The notes under the pieces: generated by a model
What the model was told of the DNA's origin: nothing
The model's input: the letters and a program-made list of their open reading frames with translations, nothing else
The model's database searches: none
Translations under genes and position numbers: made by a program
In this document: piece by piece, positions 45,336 to 56,615 of the stretch
Numbering within the stretch: the first letter of the stretch is position 1
Layout of the letters: every line of letters begins with the position of its first letter
Assembly: GCA_013339895.1 (NCBI GenBank)
Contig: JABACO010000101.1
Location: 44,263-108,262 of the forward strand
Reading direction: 5' to 3'
Source: Ephydatia muelleri
Lineage: Eukaryota > Porifera > Demospongiae > Spongillida > Spongillidae
DNA: 64,000 nt

Positions 45336-45670
45336 GGGGATTAGCTGTATGTGTCGAGATGGCACTATGGAGCATGTCTTTTGTATTCTAGAGGAGGTGT
45401 GTCTTGCTGATGTGGTGATGTGGTCCTCTGTATCCAGTTCGATATAGAGGGGAGGAAGGAGGTGGGATGGGAGGTGAGTAAGGGGAGGGAGGAGGTGTGT
45501 CAAGGGGAAGGAGGAGGTACGTGACGGGAGGGAGGAGGAGGTGGTGAGGAGAGGGAGGAGGTTGGTGAGGGGAGGGAGGAGTTGGGTGAGGGGAGGAGGA
45601 GTTGCGTGAGGAGAGGGAGGGGTGTATGAGGCGAGGGAGGAGGTGGATGGGAGAGAAGTGGTGGTGAGGG

Positions 45671-46108
45671 ACAGGAATATGCATGGCTTAATGATCCCAT
45701 AATCTGCAAGGTTATTATTACCACAAATGCATGTTGTGATGGTCAGGTTACATTATGTAAATCCTTAGCTTCTTTCTCTGATAAATGTAATAATAGAATA
45801 GTTGTGCACAGACAAAATGGCTCAGGTTATTACTGTGAATGTCGACGACAATGTTAGAGAGAACTACATACTGCAGGATGGATGTGTGCAAGAGTCAATT
45901 GTGAATGACCCAACGATTCGATCGAGTTATTTATGTCAGGCAAAGCAACTTCACTTTTTCCACTGCTTTTGCACTACACTAGTCGCGAATGTCCGTAATT
46001 GCATAAAGTATCATCATAATGCATCGACATCAATTTGCAATAGCTGATCAGCTGCAAGCGGCGCAGCTTCCTGGTCAGAGAGTACAGATATCGTCGACCT
46101 CCCCACAC
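45671..46108. other. Region without a recognised gene
   Basis: A reading frame starting at 45817 (MAQVITVNVDDNVRENYILQ) is open for about 77 codons to 46045 and has coding-like composition, but no family is recognised and no supporting splice pattern is clear. Confidence 0.35.
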
Positions 46109-46260
46109 TGAATTCCGGCCGAAATGGATGCAACATGTTAGCATGAGTCAGATTTGTTTGATACAATGTGCATCCATTTTCGGCCGGAATTCAGTGAATT
46201 CCGGCCGAAAATGGATGCAACAAGTTTGCATGAGTCAGATTTGTTGATATATACAGTGTG
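46107..46260. repeat. Palindrome plus direct copies around gaattccggccga
   Basis: A ~60 bp word (gaattccggccgaaaatgga..gcatgagtcagattt) occurs three times: plus at 46109, minus at 46169-46192, plus at 46196. The last two form a 24 bp perfect inverted repeat with a 3 bp loop (AGT), a strong cruciform. Confidence 0.85.
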
Positions 46261-48285
46261 CTTTATTTTTTCAATTTCCGTTCAATGGATACCAGAATGG
46301 TGAAAGGGTAATGCTGGTTCATTGTTCTGCATCGCAAGTACAACAACCAAACGATTTGGATGACAAAAAGGTGACAAACTATACTTGATTGGTAATAATC
46401 ATTATGCTGAGAGGAAAAATAACATTTCATAGCAGTCGATACACAGTTCCCGAAAGACATGCTTAGTAGTGGGGAGAGAGTGCAACAGATTCATGATACA
46501 ATCCACCTCACATTGTTCTTCACTAAATTATATCTGTGAAATCGTTCATTCTTCTGGTATTCTATAATATCCTTCATGTCCAGAAATTGCATAGATGTCA
46601 GTACAATATAACATTCATGTCAAGTATTTCAATATTATTATTTGTTTAAGTTAATACATCCTGCTTTCATCTTGTGAGTAGTCGCGATATCGTCCTAATA
46701 TTAAATAAGTTGTCAATTGAATGGGCGCGCCCATGTTAGTGTAAATTATTTGGTGCCGGTGTGTGTGCGTGTGGGAGGAGCATGTCGTCCTTGATTTCAA
46801 TACTTTTTTTAATCGGCCGACGTATCTACCTGTTTCTCAACGACTGCGTAAGTTGCTTATATAGCTGTCCGTTGCTACATCTTAATACTAGTACCGTATC
46901 GCACTTGATATGCTCAATGCGTGCGCACACTCACACCAGCGCGTTCGCACATACACATTCACACACACACTCCAGCTCTATTGCCAGAGTGTAGTCTGTA
47001 CCATTAGGAAGAATCTCTTTCGCTGATGCTATGATACCAACCGTATGGTCAGTGGGTGTGGTCTGTAGCGCTGGGCAAGAATGGGTTAAATCTCTTTAGC
47101 TGCTGGTCAGTTGTAATGCCTGTAGGGGTGGTGCGCTTTGTGAGTGTGTGTGGGGTCACCAACCTGAATGACAATATTAGACTATGATATGAAACTCACA
47201 CAGCACTCCTCTATTATTCATGTGGGCGTGGCTTCGTCACGTGAGTCATGTGTTGGTAATATTTATTCTGATCACCCTTCATTAGATGGTGAGTGGACTC
47301 TGAAACTCACAGAACCTTTTCAACATAAGTTTCATGTGAGTCACGTGTATTGAGTAACATTCAAATTCTTATATTTTCACTGTCGTTGATAACTTTGGGT
47401 GTGATGGAGATTAGACTCTGAAACTCACAAAGCCATTTGAACTCCCTCTTCTAATTAGGAGGGTGTGTTCATATGGGCGTGGTTCCGTTACATGAGTCAT
47501 GTGTTTATTAATCAACTTAAGCCGACAAACAGTGCCCAGGAGGTGAGGTGTGCTATAAAAGAGTGCAAGGGTTAAGCAACATTTACACAAAAAGTGCCTC
47601 CTGGTGTGGTCTACTATGCAAGTGTGAGGGGTTAAGCAACTTCAGTGACAAACAGTGCCGTGTAGGTGTGGTCTGCTTTGCTAGAGTGTTGAAGGCTTAG
47701 AAGATTTGAGTAGACCTGGTACATGTAGTCTGCTTGTACATGTATAGGTGACTTAACGTGTATACTTATCTAGATTTTGTTGTCATGATTGTCATATATG
47801 AACAAACCATGTTTCTGATCATAATGAGACTTGCAGCTGAATTCAGATAGCTCTGGCTAACGTGGAGGGACCTCAAAACTACTGAGCCAAAATATAAAGC
47901 CTGAGTGTAGCCACACAGAGGGATAAGTAATGAGGCCCACATGTAATGCCCTGTGGATATGGCCAAACCTTTTAGGGTTAAGAACAGAACTGTAAAGTGC
48001 AGTCCCTTGGGTTTCACCAACACATAACTAATCATGAGCTGACATGTAGGGTCCCCTGGGTCTGGCAAACACAGAGGAACCTTAGGGGGTTTATGTCATT
48101 TGGGAATGCTTCCAGTGAGCATAATTTAGTGCCCTGGATTACTGAGCACATGCACCCAAAAGACACACGAGGTACTGTACTGTACAACTTGCATCATGTT
48201 GCAACATGGAGAGAGGGAAGAGATGTAGCAGGGAAGTTGAGGGGAAGATGAATATTAGAGGCCATTCAACTCCACTACAAATATT
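46261..48285. other. Region without a recognised gene; local duplications
   Basis: 47185-47350 and 47400-47510 are a diverged tandem pair (gactctgaaactcacaaagc; gggcgtggttccgt). 47530-47710 is a three-copy ~60 bp minisatellite (gggttaagcaact, aaacagtgcc). Confidence 0.55.
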
Positions 48286-50320
48286 TACCACACTTGACCA
48301 CACTCATATTCTACACCACTAGTCTGGTCCTGAAAACAGGAAGGAATCCTCCCTCCCTTCCTACCTTCCTCTTTCAGGGGTGTGGGTGCGTTTGGGACTG
48401 CACCAAGGACTCCAACATTCCATCTTGCGATTCTATCTCCTGTATAATGACCTGAGTCCCAGGTGGGTGGAGCCTCTTCATTGTGTGTGTGTGTGCGTTT
48501 GTGTGTGTGTGTGTGTATGTGGGTGTGCAGTGTGGAGTATGGTGTGCCTATACATTCTGTACTATGAATGTGTGTTAATAACAAGTGTCAGAAATGATCA
48601 CATGTGTGCTGTCTTTCAGATTACTGATAGCCATTGTGGTAATGACAGACAGGACTGTTAAGACAGGACTGATGCTCAGTGGAGAATGACAGACATACAT
48701 TATGCAACCAGTTCATAAGAAAACTATTTGTTCCAAAAAATGTTTTTTAAATATATTTCTAGAGCTGTCTGCCCCGTCACTGTACTAGTGGCTCTCCACC
48801 CATAAATTTTGAAATTGGTTTCCTGTCCTAGCAATGAACCAGACACCAATTTCCTTTGAAATGCACTGTACACAAAGAGGAGTACAATAAACCATTCTTT
48901 GTTTAAGAAAGACCTGACCTTCATATTGTACATTAAATCACGTGGCCTTACCATTCATAAACCTTATCAGTTTTGTGGCTTGAAGACAGGTGACTTATTG
49001 AGTGAGTTCTAAAGATACAAGTAACTAAACAAAATCATTCTCTATGAGAAGGTTGGTGGTATATAAGATTTGAAGGCAATAATGGTGTAAAAAGCAAGGA
49101 AACAAACAAGGGTCTACAATAAGGGAAAATGTAATAATGTGCACATGAATAACAATATCCTACAAATGTGCTAAATATTACACTCTTACAGTTTCTCTTA
49201 TGGCTAGACCCTTGTTTGTTCCCTAATAAGTTGATGTTCAGCTTCCAGGCAGTGGTTCCAGCCATGTTTTTGTAAGACAACCACATGAAGCTGATAGTGG
49301 CCATCACCAGAGAGAACTTCAGGGCTATGTGGCCTGTCTGGAAAAGCAAAGGTGTGTGGACTGCTTGCATGCCCAAATAAGGGAAGTCTTGGGTAGATGA
49401 AAAAACATTGTGGGCCACTGTTGTCTCAAAACAATGTCTGTTGTTTATTTAGTGACCTTACACATAAGAGATAAGAAACAAAATTGCCAAGGTCTGTTTC
49501 CAGAAGGGGTGGTTTTACAAGAACTACATGTACAATGTATTCCTAATGCTGGTCTGTAGTCAGAGGCGCTGCACGTAAAATGGTATACGTGTGCAGCATG
49601 GCATGCATAGACACAATAAATGTCATATTGTATCGGATTGAGTCATCATGCATGACAGTAACAGAATGCACACATGTCAGGAAACATAATAGTAAGTACA
49701 GTGTCACTGTGATGTAGTGAATAGATGTAGAAGTTACAGCTTACCATCTCCCTACCTGTATATGGCTTTAATTCATGCTGAATCAGTACTTGATAGCAGG
49801 TGTGAGCTATGCAGGATCTCAGTGTACTCATACCACACTCATATTCTACACCACTAGTCTGGTCCTGAAAACAGGAAGGAATCCTCCCTCCCTTCCTACC
49901 TTCCTTTTTCAGGGGTGTGGGTGCGTTTGGGACAACACCAAGGACTCCATTCCATCTGGCAATTCTATCTCCTGTATAATGACCTGAGTCCCAGGTGGGT
50001 GGAGCCTCTTCATAGTGTGGTGCTTTGGAGACATTGTGCAACCAGTTCATCCCTACCTCTCTCCTCCCTCCTAGAGTGTTTGATGTTCATTAAGAACAGC
50101 TTCCAGGGAGTGGTTCCAGCCATGTCTTTGCAAGACAACCACAAGAAGCTGATAGTGGCCACCACAGAGTACTTCAGGGGAAGCAAAGGTGTGGGCTGTA
50201 TTCATGCCCAAATAAGGGCAATCTTGGGCAGTTGAAACAACATGTTTGTCTCAATCTGTGGTTTATTTAGTGACCTTATACATAAGAGAAGACTATTTGT
50301 CAAGGTCTGTTACAAAAAGG
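48286..50320 (+). repeat. Segmental duplication carrying a MetRS exon
   Basis: 48290-48480 is repeated at 49834-50015 (ctacaccactagtctggtcc), and 49215-49500 is repeated at 50100-50310. The two halves form a duplicated ~1 kb block, the second shortened. A GT microsatellite lies at 48483-48520 in the first copy. Confidence 0.7.
50075..50180 (+). pseudogene. MARS1: Methionyl-tRNA synthetase anticodon-binding exon (and decayed copy at 49225)
   Basis: After acceptor ccctcctag the plus strand reads LMFIKNSFQGVVPAM then a short variable stretch and LIVATTEYFRG. This resembles the start of the MetRS helical anticodon-binding domain, downstream of the catalytic core. A more decayed copy lies at 49225-49325 with an internal stop. 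Together with the exons at 44657 it suggests a shattered MARS1 copy spread over ~5.5 kb; the intervening catalytic exons were not found. Confidence 0.5.
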
Positions 50321-50734
50321 GGTAATTTTACATTCAAGAGCTGTGGAGAAGCTACACAAACTCATAATGATGATTGAATAAGTGGTGCATTATTTGAAAT
50401 GAGCACTACAACATTGGGCACGTGATTGGGCTACATTGGTCCTAAAATGCAGTATGTATGTGTACAGTGGCAGTAGTCTACAGTATGTTTTGCACAGTGT
50501 ACTGTAGTGAGCATCTAGTGATGTTGCTATGTTTAATACACCAGACAGACAGGTTTGTCACTTGAAGGCCCATGCAAGGATGCAGTGGATGCTGAGGTGA
50601 AGATTTGAGGCAAAGTGTGGCTGAAACCTTCCACTGTACTCTGCCAAGACATCCAGTCCATGATGTCATTAATTTATATATAGTAAATAGATTTGTATCA
50701 CTCTCTGCTCCTCCTCATACCACCTACCATCCCC

Positions 50735-51210
50735 TTCACCCACCTCCTCCCTCCTCCCTCCCTCCTCCCTCCTCCTCCCTCCCTCCCTCCTCCCTCCTCC
50801 GCCCTCCCTCTCCTCACCTCCTCCCTCCTCCTCCTCCCATCCCTCCCTCCTCCTCCCTCCCTCCCTCCTCCTCCCTCCTCCCTCCTCCCTCCCTCCCTCC
50901 CTCCTCCCTCCCGTCCCTCCTCCTCCCTTCCTCTCTCCTCCCTCCCTCCCTCCCTCCCTCCCTCCTCCTCCCTCCCTCCTCCTCCTCCCTCCCTCCTCCC
51001 TCTCTCGTCCCTCCCTCCCTCCCTCCCCCCCCCACCCCTCACCCCAACCCCTTGCTCCTTCCTCTCACCCACCTCCTCCCTCCCTTCATCTCCCCCTCCC
51101 TCCCTTCATCACCCCTCCCTCCCCTCAATCACCACCCCCACCCACCCCTCACCACCCCCACTCCATCACCCAACCTCCTCCTTCCCTTCCCCCACCCCTC
51201 CTCTCTCATC
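50735..51210. repeat. CCTCC polypyrimidine tract, ~475 bp
   Basis: Almost pure C/T on the plus strand in CCCTCCCTCCTCC words; the minus strand is G/A. Potential triplex or G-quadruplex DNA. The open frames in it (Pro/Ser or Gly/Arg/Glu-rich) are artefacts. Confidence 0.9.
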
Positions 51211-52009
51211 CACCCTATCCCCACTGTGCTGCCAATATTGACCACTTGTTCTTTGAATTAGTACTTTGGGTGACATAGCCATACACACCTTTGCTCACCT
51301 GCATTGTACGTGAGTCGTTGGTCAGAACAATGTTTGAGTATTCCTTGCTTGTGCAAGTGCAGTTGACACATTGGAACCTTGCAATTGCATTTCTGTCAAT
51401 ATGTGCTTCATTGTGACTTGTGTATCAGTTATGATAATTAATGAAAACCTCTATAATGTGCTGGGACTTCGGTTCACCATCTGCTACAGTGGCATTTGGT
51501 GGCCATATAGAAATGAAACTATTGTATCGAGTATTGTATAGTGGAAGGATTCTTCAGTTCCCTAGGCTTTTATTGTGTTTGTGCATTCATTTGTTTACAG
51601 CTGGTTTGACTTTTATTTCATTTGTCTGGGGGAGGGAGAGGGGAGAGAGGAGGTGAGTGTGGGGAGGGAGATGGGTGAGGGGAGGGAGATTTTTCTTTAT
51701 GTTAGTCGGTACCATTAAGCAATCAGTAAAACACTTATGTTTTTCCGGAACAGATTATTGGTCATCAAACTTACAGTAGTCTCTGGTTACCTAGGTTACT
51801 GGGCAGTCCCCAGACTCATTGTATTGTGGGACCTCTATTCAAGATAAACAAGTGTGGTGATGGGAGGGAGATGTGTGTGCATACCAGGTTACAACAAGAG
51901 ACAGCAGATAATCTGAAAAGTATGTCTAGTGAGCAACAAATCATTTCTGCACCCCACCCCACGAACACGTGCATGTTGTGTGGGGGCACAAAACTGTACT
52001 GCTGAATGT
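51211..52009. other. Region without a recognised gene
   Basis: Nothing recognised; a short purine tract at 51629-51690. Confidence 0.5.
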
Positions 52010-52018
52010 AAATCACTG

Positions 52019-52690
52019 TCATTGCTGCACCACTTGTCCGTCAGCAGCTGAAATTCCTGGTGATTGAAGAGTTTTGCTTAAATTATCAGTATGACGCAAA
52101 AGTAGTTCACCAAGCATTGCTCCGACAAATGATCTCGTGCACGCTTGCACTCCAATGATCCTTGATCGCATGTCGGTTTCCTTCACGTAGTCTAATGACT
52201 CTTCCCACAGTACATAAAGGACCTTGTAGTTGGAAAGAATCCTATCTAGGCATTCTGCATTCATAGTCCACCGAGTGGGGCACAATGATCTTATATACCA
52301 GGTGAAGGTAATGACAGCTCTTCTTTCAGGCGACCCAACAAAACTTCTTGAAGAGGGGATTTTTTTACAAGATTTACTATTTTATTTGCAGTATTAAACG
52401 CATTTTGATTGCCTAATTGTATCACTACATGCTAGATTCAGGGAATGACCATAGTAATGGGTATATATTGCTTTTGGCTGCTCATCAAGTACGCTATCAC
52501 TTTCTTCACTGTATACGTAGTCTAGCCAGGGCCACTGATCAAACCATCTCGGCTGAAAGCTTCTTTTTACTATGCATGCATTTATTTCCAAATTCCCGTT
52601 TCGGAAATGAGAAGCTTCTTGGTTGATGCGGCTTTTCAGCGACACCACGCACATGAAAGGTCGAGTCACTAGCCATGTTATAGTCACGTG
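52019..52690 (-). pseudogene. hAT (ZMYM1-like) transposase pseudogene
   Basis: Minus strand, in order: RSFQPRWFDQWPWLDY (TTF-type zinc-finger start, 52590-52530), then, fused after an internal deletion, IYTHYYGHSLNLACSDTIRQ (52480-52410), NAFNTANKIVNLVKKSP in another frame (52395-52340), and CPTRWTMNAECL through YVKETDMRSRIIG to LLRHTDNLSKTLQSP (52285-52060). These are successive landmarks of DUF4371/hAT transposases of the ZMYM1-like type. At least two frameshifts, a stop and the deletion inactivate it. Confidence 0.75.
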
Positions 52691-52954
52691 AAGGCAGCTG
52701 GCGCATTACAATTAATCATCGTGCATGAATAATTACATATATGAATATTTAATGAGTGTTTGGAACAAAAAGTGGGTAGGCCATGGTCGCTACAACCGCT
52801 ACTGTTCCGTCGCCAGTGTAGAGGCATATGCATGGATCAAGTAAGTCACCACGGTTGATTTAAAGTATATTTACGAGTCACTAATGTGTTTACACACAGA
52901 AGGAACCAAACGGATCCGGGCTGTAAATGATGGACAGAAAGGAACCAAACGGAC

Positions 52955-53027
52955 CCGGGCTGTAAATGATGGAGACACAGCCACCATACAGCCTAAAGGT
53001 CGTGTGGACGTAAATGTAACGGATAAG
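52955..53027 (+). pseudogene. Decayed first ANK exon
   Basis: Reads GDTATIQPKGRVDVNVTDK up to donor gtaggtgtg at 53028, matching the end of the exon at 57385-57487 (shared GDIAT, HVDVNVTD and the same donor). Upstream, a 37 bp word (aaggaaccaaacgg..cgggctgtaaatgatgga) is doubled at 52901-52972, and the expected start of the exon is gone. Confidence 0.55.
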
Positions 53028-53172
53028 GTAGGTGTGTTCTTAATTTGAGCATGATTTGAGCATGGCATGTCTCGATAGCGATCGAGCATCGTCGTGACAG
53101 TGATGTAATAACGGCAGAAAACCCTAAAAGTAAGGCAATCCCCGTGTGCCTAAGGCTAAAGTCGAGGCAAAC

Positions 53173-53433
53173 CGTAGTCCGACCTTCGCGTATTGTATTG
53201 GCGGAAGGTCTGGTATCAAGCCTATACCTGGATTTGTACCCATCTGATAGTGCTGTGGGCTATTAACACCTGACCGTTGATTGAGTGACAATTACGCGTG
53301 CATGCGATATGCTTGGACTATGGAGAGAGTTAAAGAGTGCGTTACCGACGCAGCTAAGGAGTTAGGCGGACGTGGAGAGAGAGTAGTTGGGCGTAGCCCG
53401 ACCTTCGTGTATTGGCGGAAGGTCACGGCTGTT
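53173..53433 (+). repeat. Left inverted copy of RecQ 5' region
   Basis: 53173-53366 is the inverted counterpart of 56424-56615. It contains the same 5' leader (acacctgaccgttgattgag), the ATG and about 16 codons of the helicase (MERVKECVTDAAKELG), and then breaks off. A second, truncated end (gggcgtagcccgaccttcg) is nested right behind it at 53383. GACCTTCGCG and CGGAAGGTC-type inverted words lie at its outer edge. Confidence 0.75.
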
Positions 53434-54567
53434 ACAATTGCATTGAAACGTGGACATTAGGCCCACACCCACTATGAATGTTAATTACCTAGCAACATGA
53501 CTAATTAACTCCCTAGCAACACATGTAATCCGGAAGCAGGATTTTTAAAGCACACCTTTCACAATATCTACGATTTGATGGCACAGCTATGTGCAGCGAA
53601 GCATTTGAAACACAATGATACCAATTTCATTGCCTGTCTATTTATTCTAAAAAGAGCCATCCGTTTCAAAGATTAATGGTACAGCATGGGTACCCACGAA
53701 TCGCACGGGTTTGTGACAAATCCCGCCTTATTTTTTGTTACTAAAATATTGTCATGGGAGGTGAAGAGGTTGTTTCAGTTGTTTTTGTTGTCGTTAGGCT
53801 CCCACGCGCGCTCGTGGAGTAAGTATTTTGTCCGCTGAATATGTCAAACTGCGCCGCCATTTGGATTTAATATTCATGTTTTAATCTTTTTTCCTTGTCC
53901 TTGTCACTGGCCGCGGTACTGCAGTTGATCCATATGGTGTGGGACATTGAGGTAGTGCTCCTTCATTATGCTTTTTAGCTTTAGTTTACATTTTGCATGA
54001 ATTGATTCAGCTCCCTGCTCTCCCATTAAGCCACAGCCTGCTTGGTGTGTTGACATCCATGCACTTCACCATGTGATCCTTCAGGAGATGCATTTTTACA
54101 GTTCTTTTCATACCACAAAATGTGCTGTCCTACCCCAGCTTGCTTCAACCACCTGTAAGGTTATGGTTATCTACGCACATACTCCTTAATTTGCTGCTGC
54201 ATGGGATGTGGCTAAACCTGTTAAGAATCCACGGGATTCCAAGCATGGATTTGATGGCAAGTCCTAGCTTGCTTCAGTGGAATGTTATAGTGATCCCTGC
54301 ATCATGGAGTAACTTTTCTTTCCTTTCCTCACTCAGTTTCATCCTCAAACAAGATATCAGCATCCTCAGCACCAGCACTCAGCATGGATTGTGTCATCTG
54401 AAGCTCATGAACATAGCACTTGTGGTGAGCTCAGAGAGTGGTGCTCGTGGTGTGGATATGCAAACCATCTTCAAAGGTTGTATATGACAGATCAGTGTTA
54501 AATTTCATTTACACTTACTGTCCCTCCTGTTGGAATCTGCATGCAGTTCTTATTAGCATTTAGCATC
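53434..54567. other. Region between inverted RecQ copies, left part
   Basis: No intact gene. The minus strand at 54130-54060 (KMHLLKDHMVKCMD) and 54345-54290 (MKLSEERKEKLLHDAG) reads like further pieces of the RAG1-N-like protein at 54607-55480, but the connection is tentative. Confidence 0.35.
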
Positions 54568-54701
54568 TGGTGCATGCAGGACTTCACTAACAAGTTGCAT
54601 TTTTTGTCAGTAGTGCCGTAACAATGTGAGGCGTTGGTGCATGCAGGACTTCACTAACAAGTTGCATTTTTTGTCAGTAGTGCCGTAACAATGTGAGGCG
54701 T
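54568..54701. repeat. 67 bp tandem duplication
   Basis: Two essentially identical 67 bp units, 54568-54634 and 54635-54701, starting tggtgcatgcaggacttcac. Confidence 0.9.
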
Positions 54702-55480
54702 AGCTGATTGCTTTCATGCTGCTCTTGCATGTGCCACATGCCACCATAACATCATGCAGGAGTTGCTGAATCAAGCTAGAAGTGGAATTGACATCCCTGC
54801 ACTCCAAGGGTGCAGTGGAGTGATAGCAGGGACAGCATGCTGCAGATAGCTATATAGGTGGATCCCACCAGTCAAGTGGCACATACTAGCCTGTCACATG
54901 GGGAACACACCCAGACAGATAGAGCATTCCAACTCATTAAAGAGAGTGTCTGGGTGGATTTAGCTGCGCTGGTGGGGGGGGGGGGGGGGGGCGGGGGGGG
55001 GGCGATCTTTATTATTGGTGGCAATGGCTCCACAATTTCAGCTGTTTCCAGAATATGGCCTGTATTTGGGCCATCTATCCTTATAGACAACCTTGGAGTG
55101 CATGTGGTAAAAAGATATATGACAATTGCTAGATCTATCCATACCTTGCACCCATCTGAAACCAATCATACGGCTTCAGTAAGCACTTGTATGTGCGCTT
55201 CTCCTTTTGCGCTGCAATCTTCCTCCTTAACACCAATTGGCACTTGTTGCAGAACATTGGTGGGTGGATCTCAGGGCAGTCTTTGGATACGTCAAAGTGG
55301 AAGCAATTTCTCAGTGAAGCTTGTGCACTTGTATGCACGCGTGTGGCGTTCTAGCTTAGCAGATAATACCGCCTGCTTCCTCACCCTTTGTTTAGCTTGC
55401 ACCCACAGACCCGGCATAGGTCTTCCAATTTACAGCTACTACACGCGGTATTCATTAGAAACAGTTTGTGGTTTGTTTCG
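54607..55480 (-). pseudogene. RAG1 N-terminal-like zinc-binding protein, degenerate
   Basis: Minus strand from about 55480: CSSCKLEDLCRVCGCKLNK, then after stops YKCTSFTEKLL, then by frameshift HFDVSKDCPEIHPPMFCNKC and LVLRRKIAAQ (to about 55190). The spacing CRVCG..F.(I)DV..D...IHP..FC..C is that of the zinc-binding region N-terminal to the RING finger in RAG1 and of RAG1-N-like proteins in cnidarians, sponges and molluscs. A G-run at 54974-55002 encodes poly-Pro. Further on, LLHDVMVACGTCKSSM with a downstream His-Cys (54775-54700) resembles the zinc motif that follows in those proteins. No catalytic core is seen. Several frame breaks: pseudogene. Confidence 0.55.
54974..55002. repeat. G-rich homopolymer tract
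   Basis: Eighteen G, C, ten G, within the RAG1-N-like remnant. Confidence 0.85.
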
Positions 55481-56218
55481 TTGTATGGCCTATATAGGGC
55501 GCGTGGGAGCCTGTAGTATTCATAGCATGACTAACCATTCTTTGAACGTCACTTCTTACCTTTTAACATGGAGTTTATAAGGCGGGATTTGGAGAAAAGT
55601 AGCAACCAAATCGTCGAATTTTAGACAGGTAAATAAGTATCGCGATGCGCAACTGTTAGTGTATATTGAGCCGATGTGCTTTTCCTTGCGCATACGCAGT
55701 ATGGGATTAGTAAGTGGTTGTTTTATAGCTAGCATCGATAGGATTTTGCATTACTGTAACGGGCTTTGCATAAACGGCCTCCTTTAGATGTTAGTTTTAT
55801 AATGAGCTTATTGTACGCCATATTTGTCAATACCGTAATTCGGTTTATTCAATCTAATTACAAAACCTATTGTCACGAACGAAACAGCCGTGAGGTCGGG
55901 TATCCTGGATTTGTACCCATCTGATAGTTGCTGTGGGCTATTAACACCTGACCGTTGATTGAGTGTTAATTACGCGTTGGTCGCGTGGAATCTGTTTTAA
56001 ATGATTTGTGAGACTACGTCCTGCTGGATCTCTTAGACTATTATCTGTCGGTGAACATTCGTCCCATGAGAATGACTACACCTGAAGTAGCGGTATGTGA
56101 CTAGTATAGTACGTAGTAAAAGAAAGTTATGGTTGTCATTATAGATCCGAGTTGGTTACAAACGAAAAGCCCAAAACCTATGTATTAACTCCAAAACGAC
56201 AGCGCATATATCGCTTAC
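55481..56218. other. Region downstream of the RecQ exon
   Basis: No exon recognised where later RecQ exons would be expected. 55891-55979 is a third copy, in plus orientation, of the RecQ leader (ctggatttgtacccatctga), about 450 bp from the right copy and facing it. Confidence 0.55.
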
Positions 56219-56470
56219 CTGATCTTCCATTATTGACACAAGAGGGGTCACGACGATGACTAAAGAATAGCCTCGCTCTTTTTTCATATATTGATCAAAC
56301 GCTAGTGGCAAGCAAGCGTAACATAAACTCTTGCCAAAGCCAGTAGGCAAAACTGAAAAAACATCTCTGCCCTCAATGAAAGAAGCAGCTACTTCAAGTT
56401 GCTCTGGTTTCATCTCTGGGTAGCCCAACTCCTTAGCTGCGTCGGTAACGCACTCTTTAACTCTCTCCAT
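56219..56470 (-). CDS. RecQ-type DNA helicase, first exon only
   Basis: 84 codons exactly from ATG (56470) to CAG before donor gtaagcga (minus strand, 56218-56211). Reads MERVKECVTDAAKEL, then KPEQLEVAASFIEGRDVF, motif I LPTGFGKSLCY (Walker A) and motif Ia TPLVSIMEDQ. This is the first RecA-like lobe of RecQ helicases, which unwind DNA 3' to 5'. An upstream in-frame ATG at 56509 exists, but homology and the shared leader favour 56470. DEAD/H and later motifs would lie on further exons, which are not found, so this is probably a promoter-plus-first-exon fragment. Confidence 0.8.
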
Positions 56471-56615
56471 AGTCCAAGCATATCGCATGCACGCGTAATT
56501 GTCACTCAATCAACGGTCAGGTGTTAATAGCCCACAGCACTATCAGATGGGTACAAATCCAGGTATAGGCTTGATACCCGACCTCAGCCCAATACGCGAA
56601 GGTCGGGCTACGCCC
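56424..56615 (-). repeat. Right copy of RecQ 5' inverted repeat
   Basis: Inverted relative to 53173-53366 over ~190 bp at high identity, including non-coding leader and first codons. The outer edge carries a palindromic gggcgtagccc / cgaaggtcgg stretch. Confidence 0.8.

Noticed and set aside
50605..51261. Long Pro/Ser-rich open frames (over 200 codons) and their Gly/Arg/Glu-rich antisense
   Set aside because: They are translations of a CCTCC simple-sequence tract.
54122..54487. Plus-strand 121-codon frame
   Set aside because: Leu/Ser-rich without family resemblance; the minus strand fits the neighbouring remnant better.
54858..55580. Plus-strand 240-codon frame
   Set aside because: Antisense to the RAG1-N-like remnant, with a poly-Gly stretch made by the G run; the minus strand carries the recognisable motifs.
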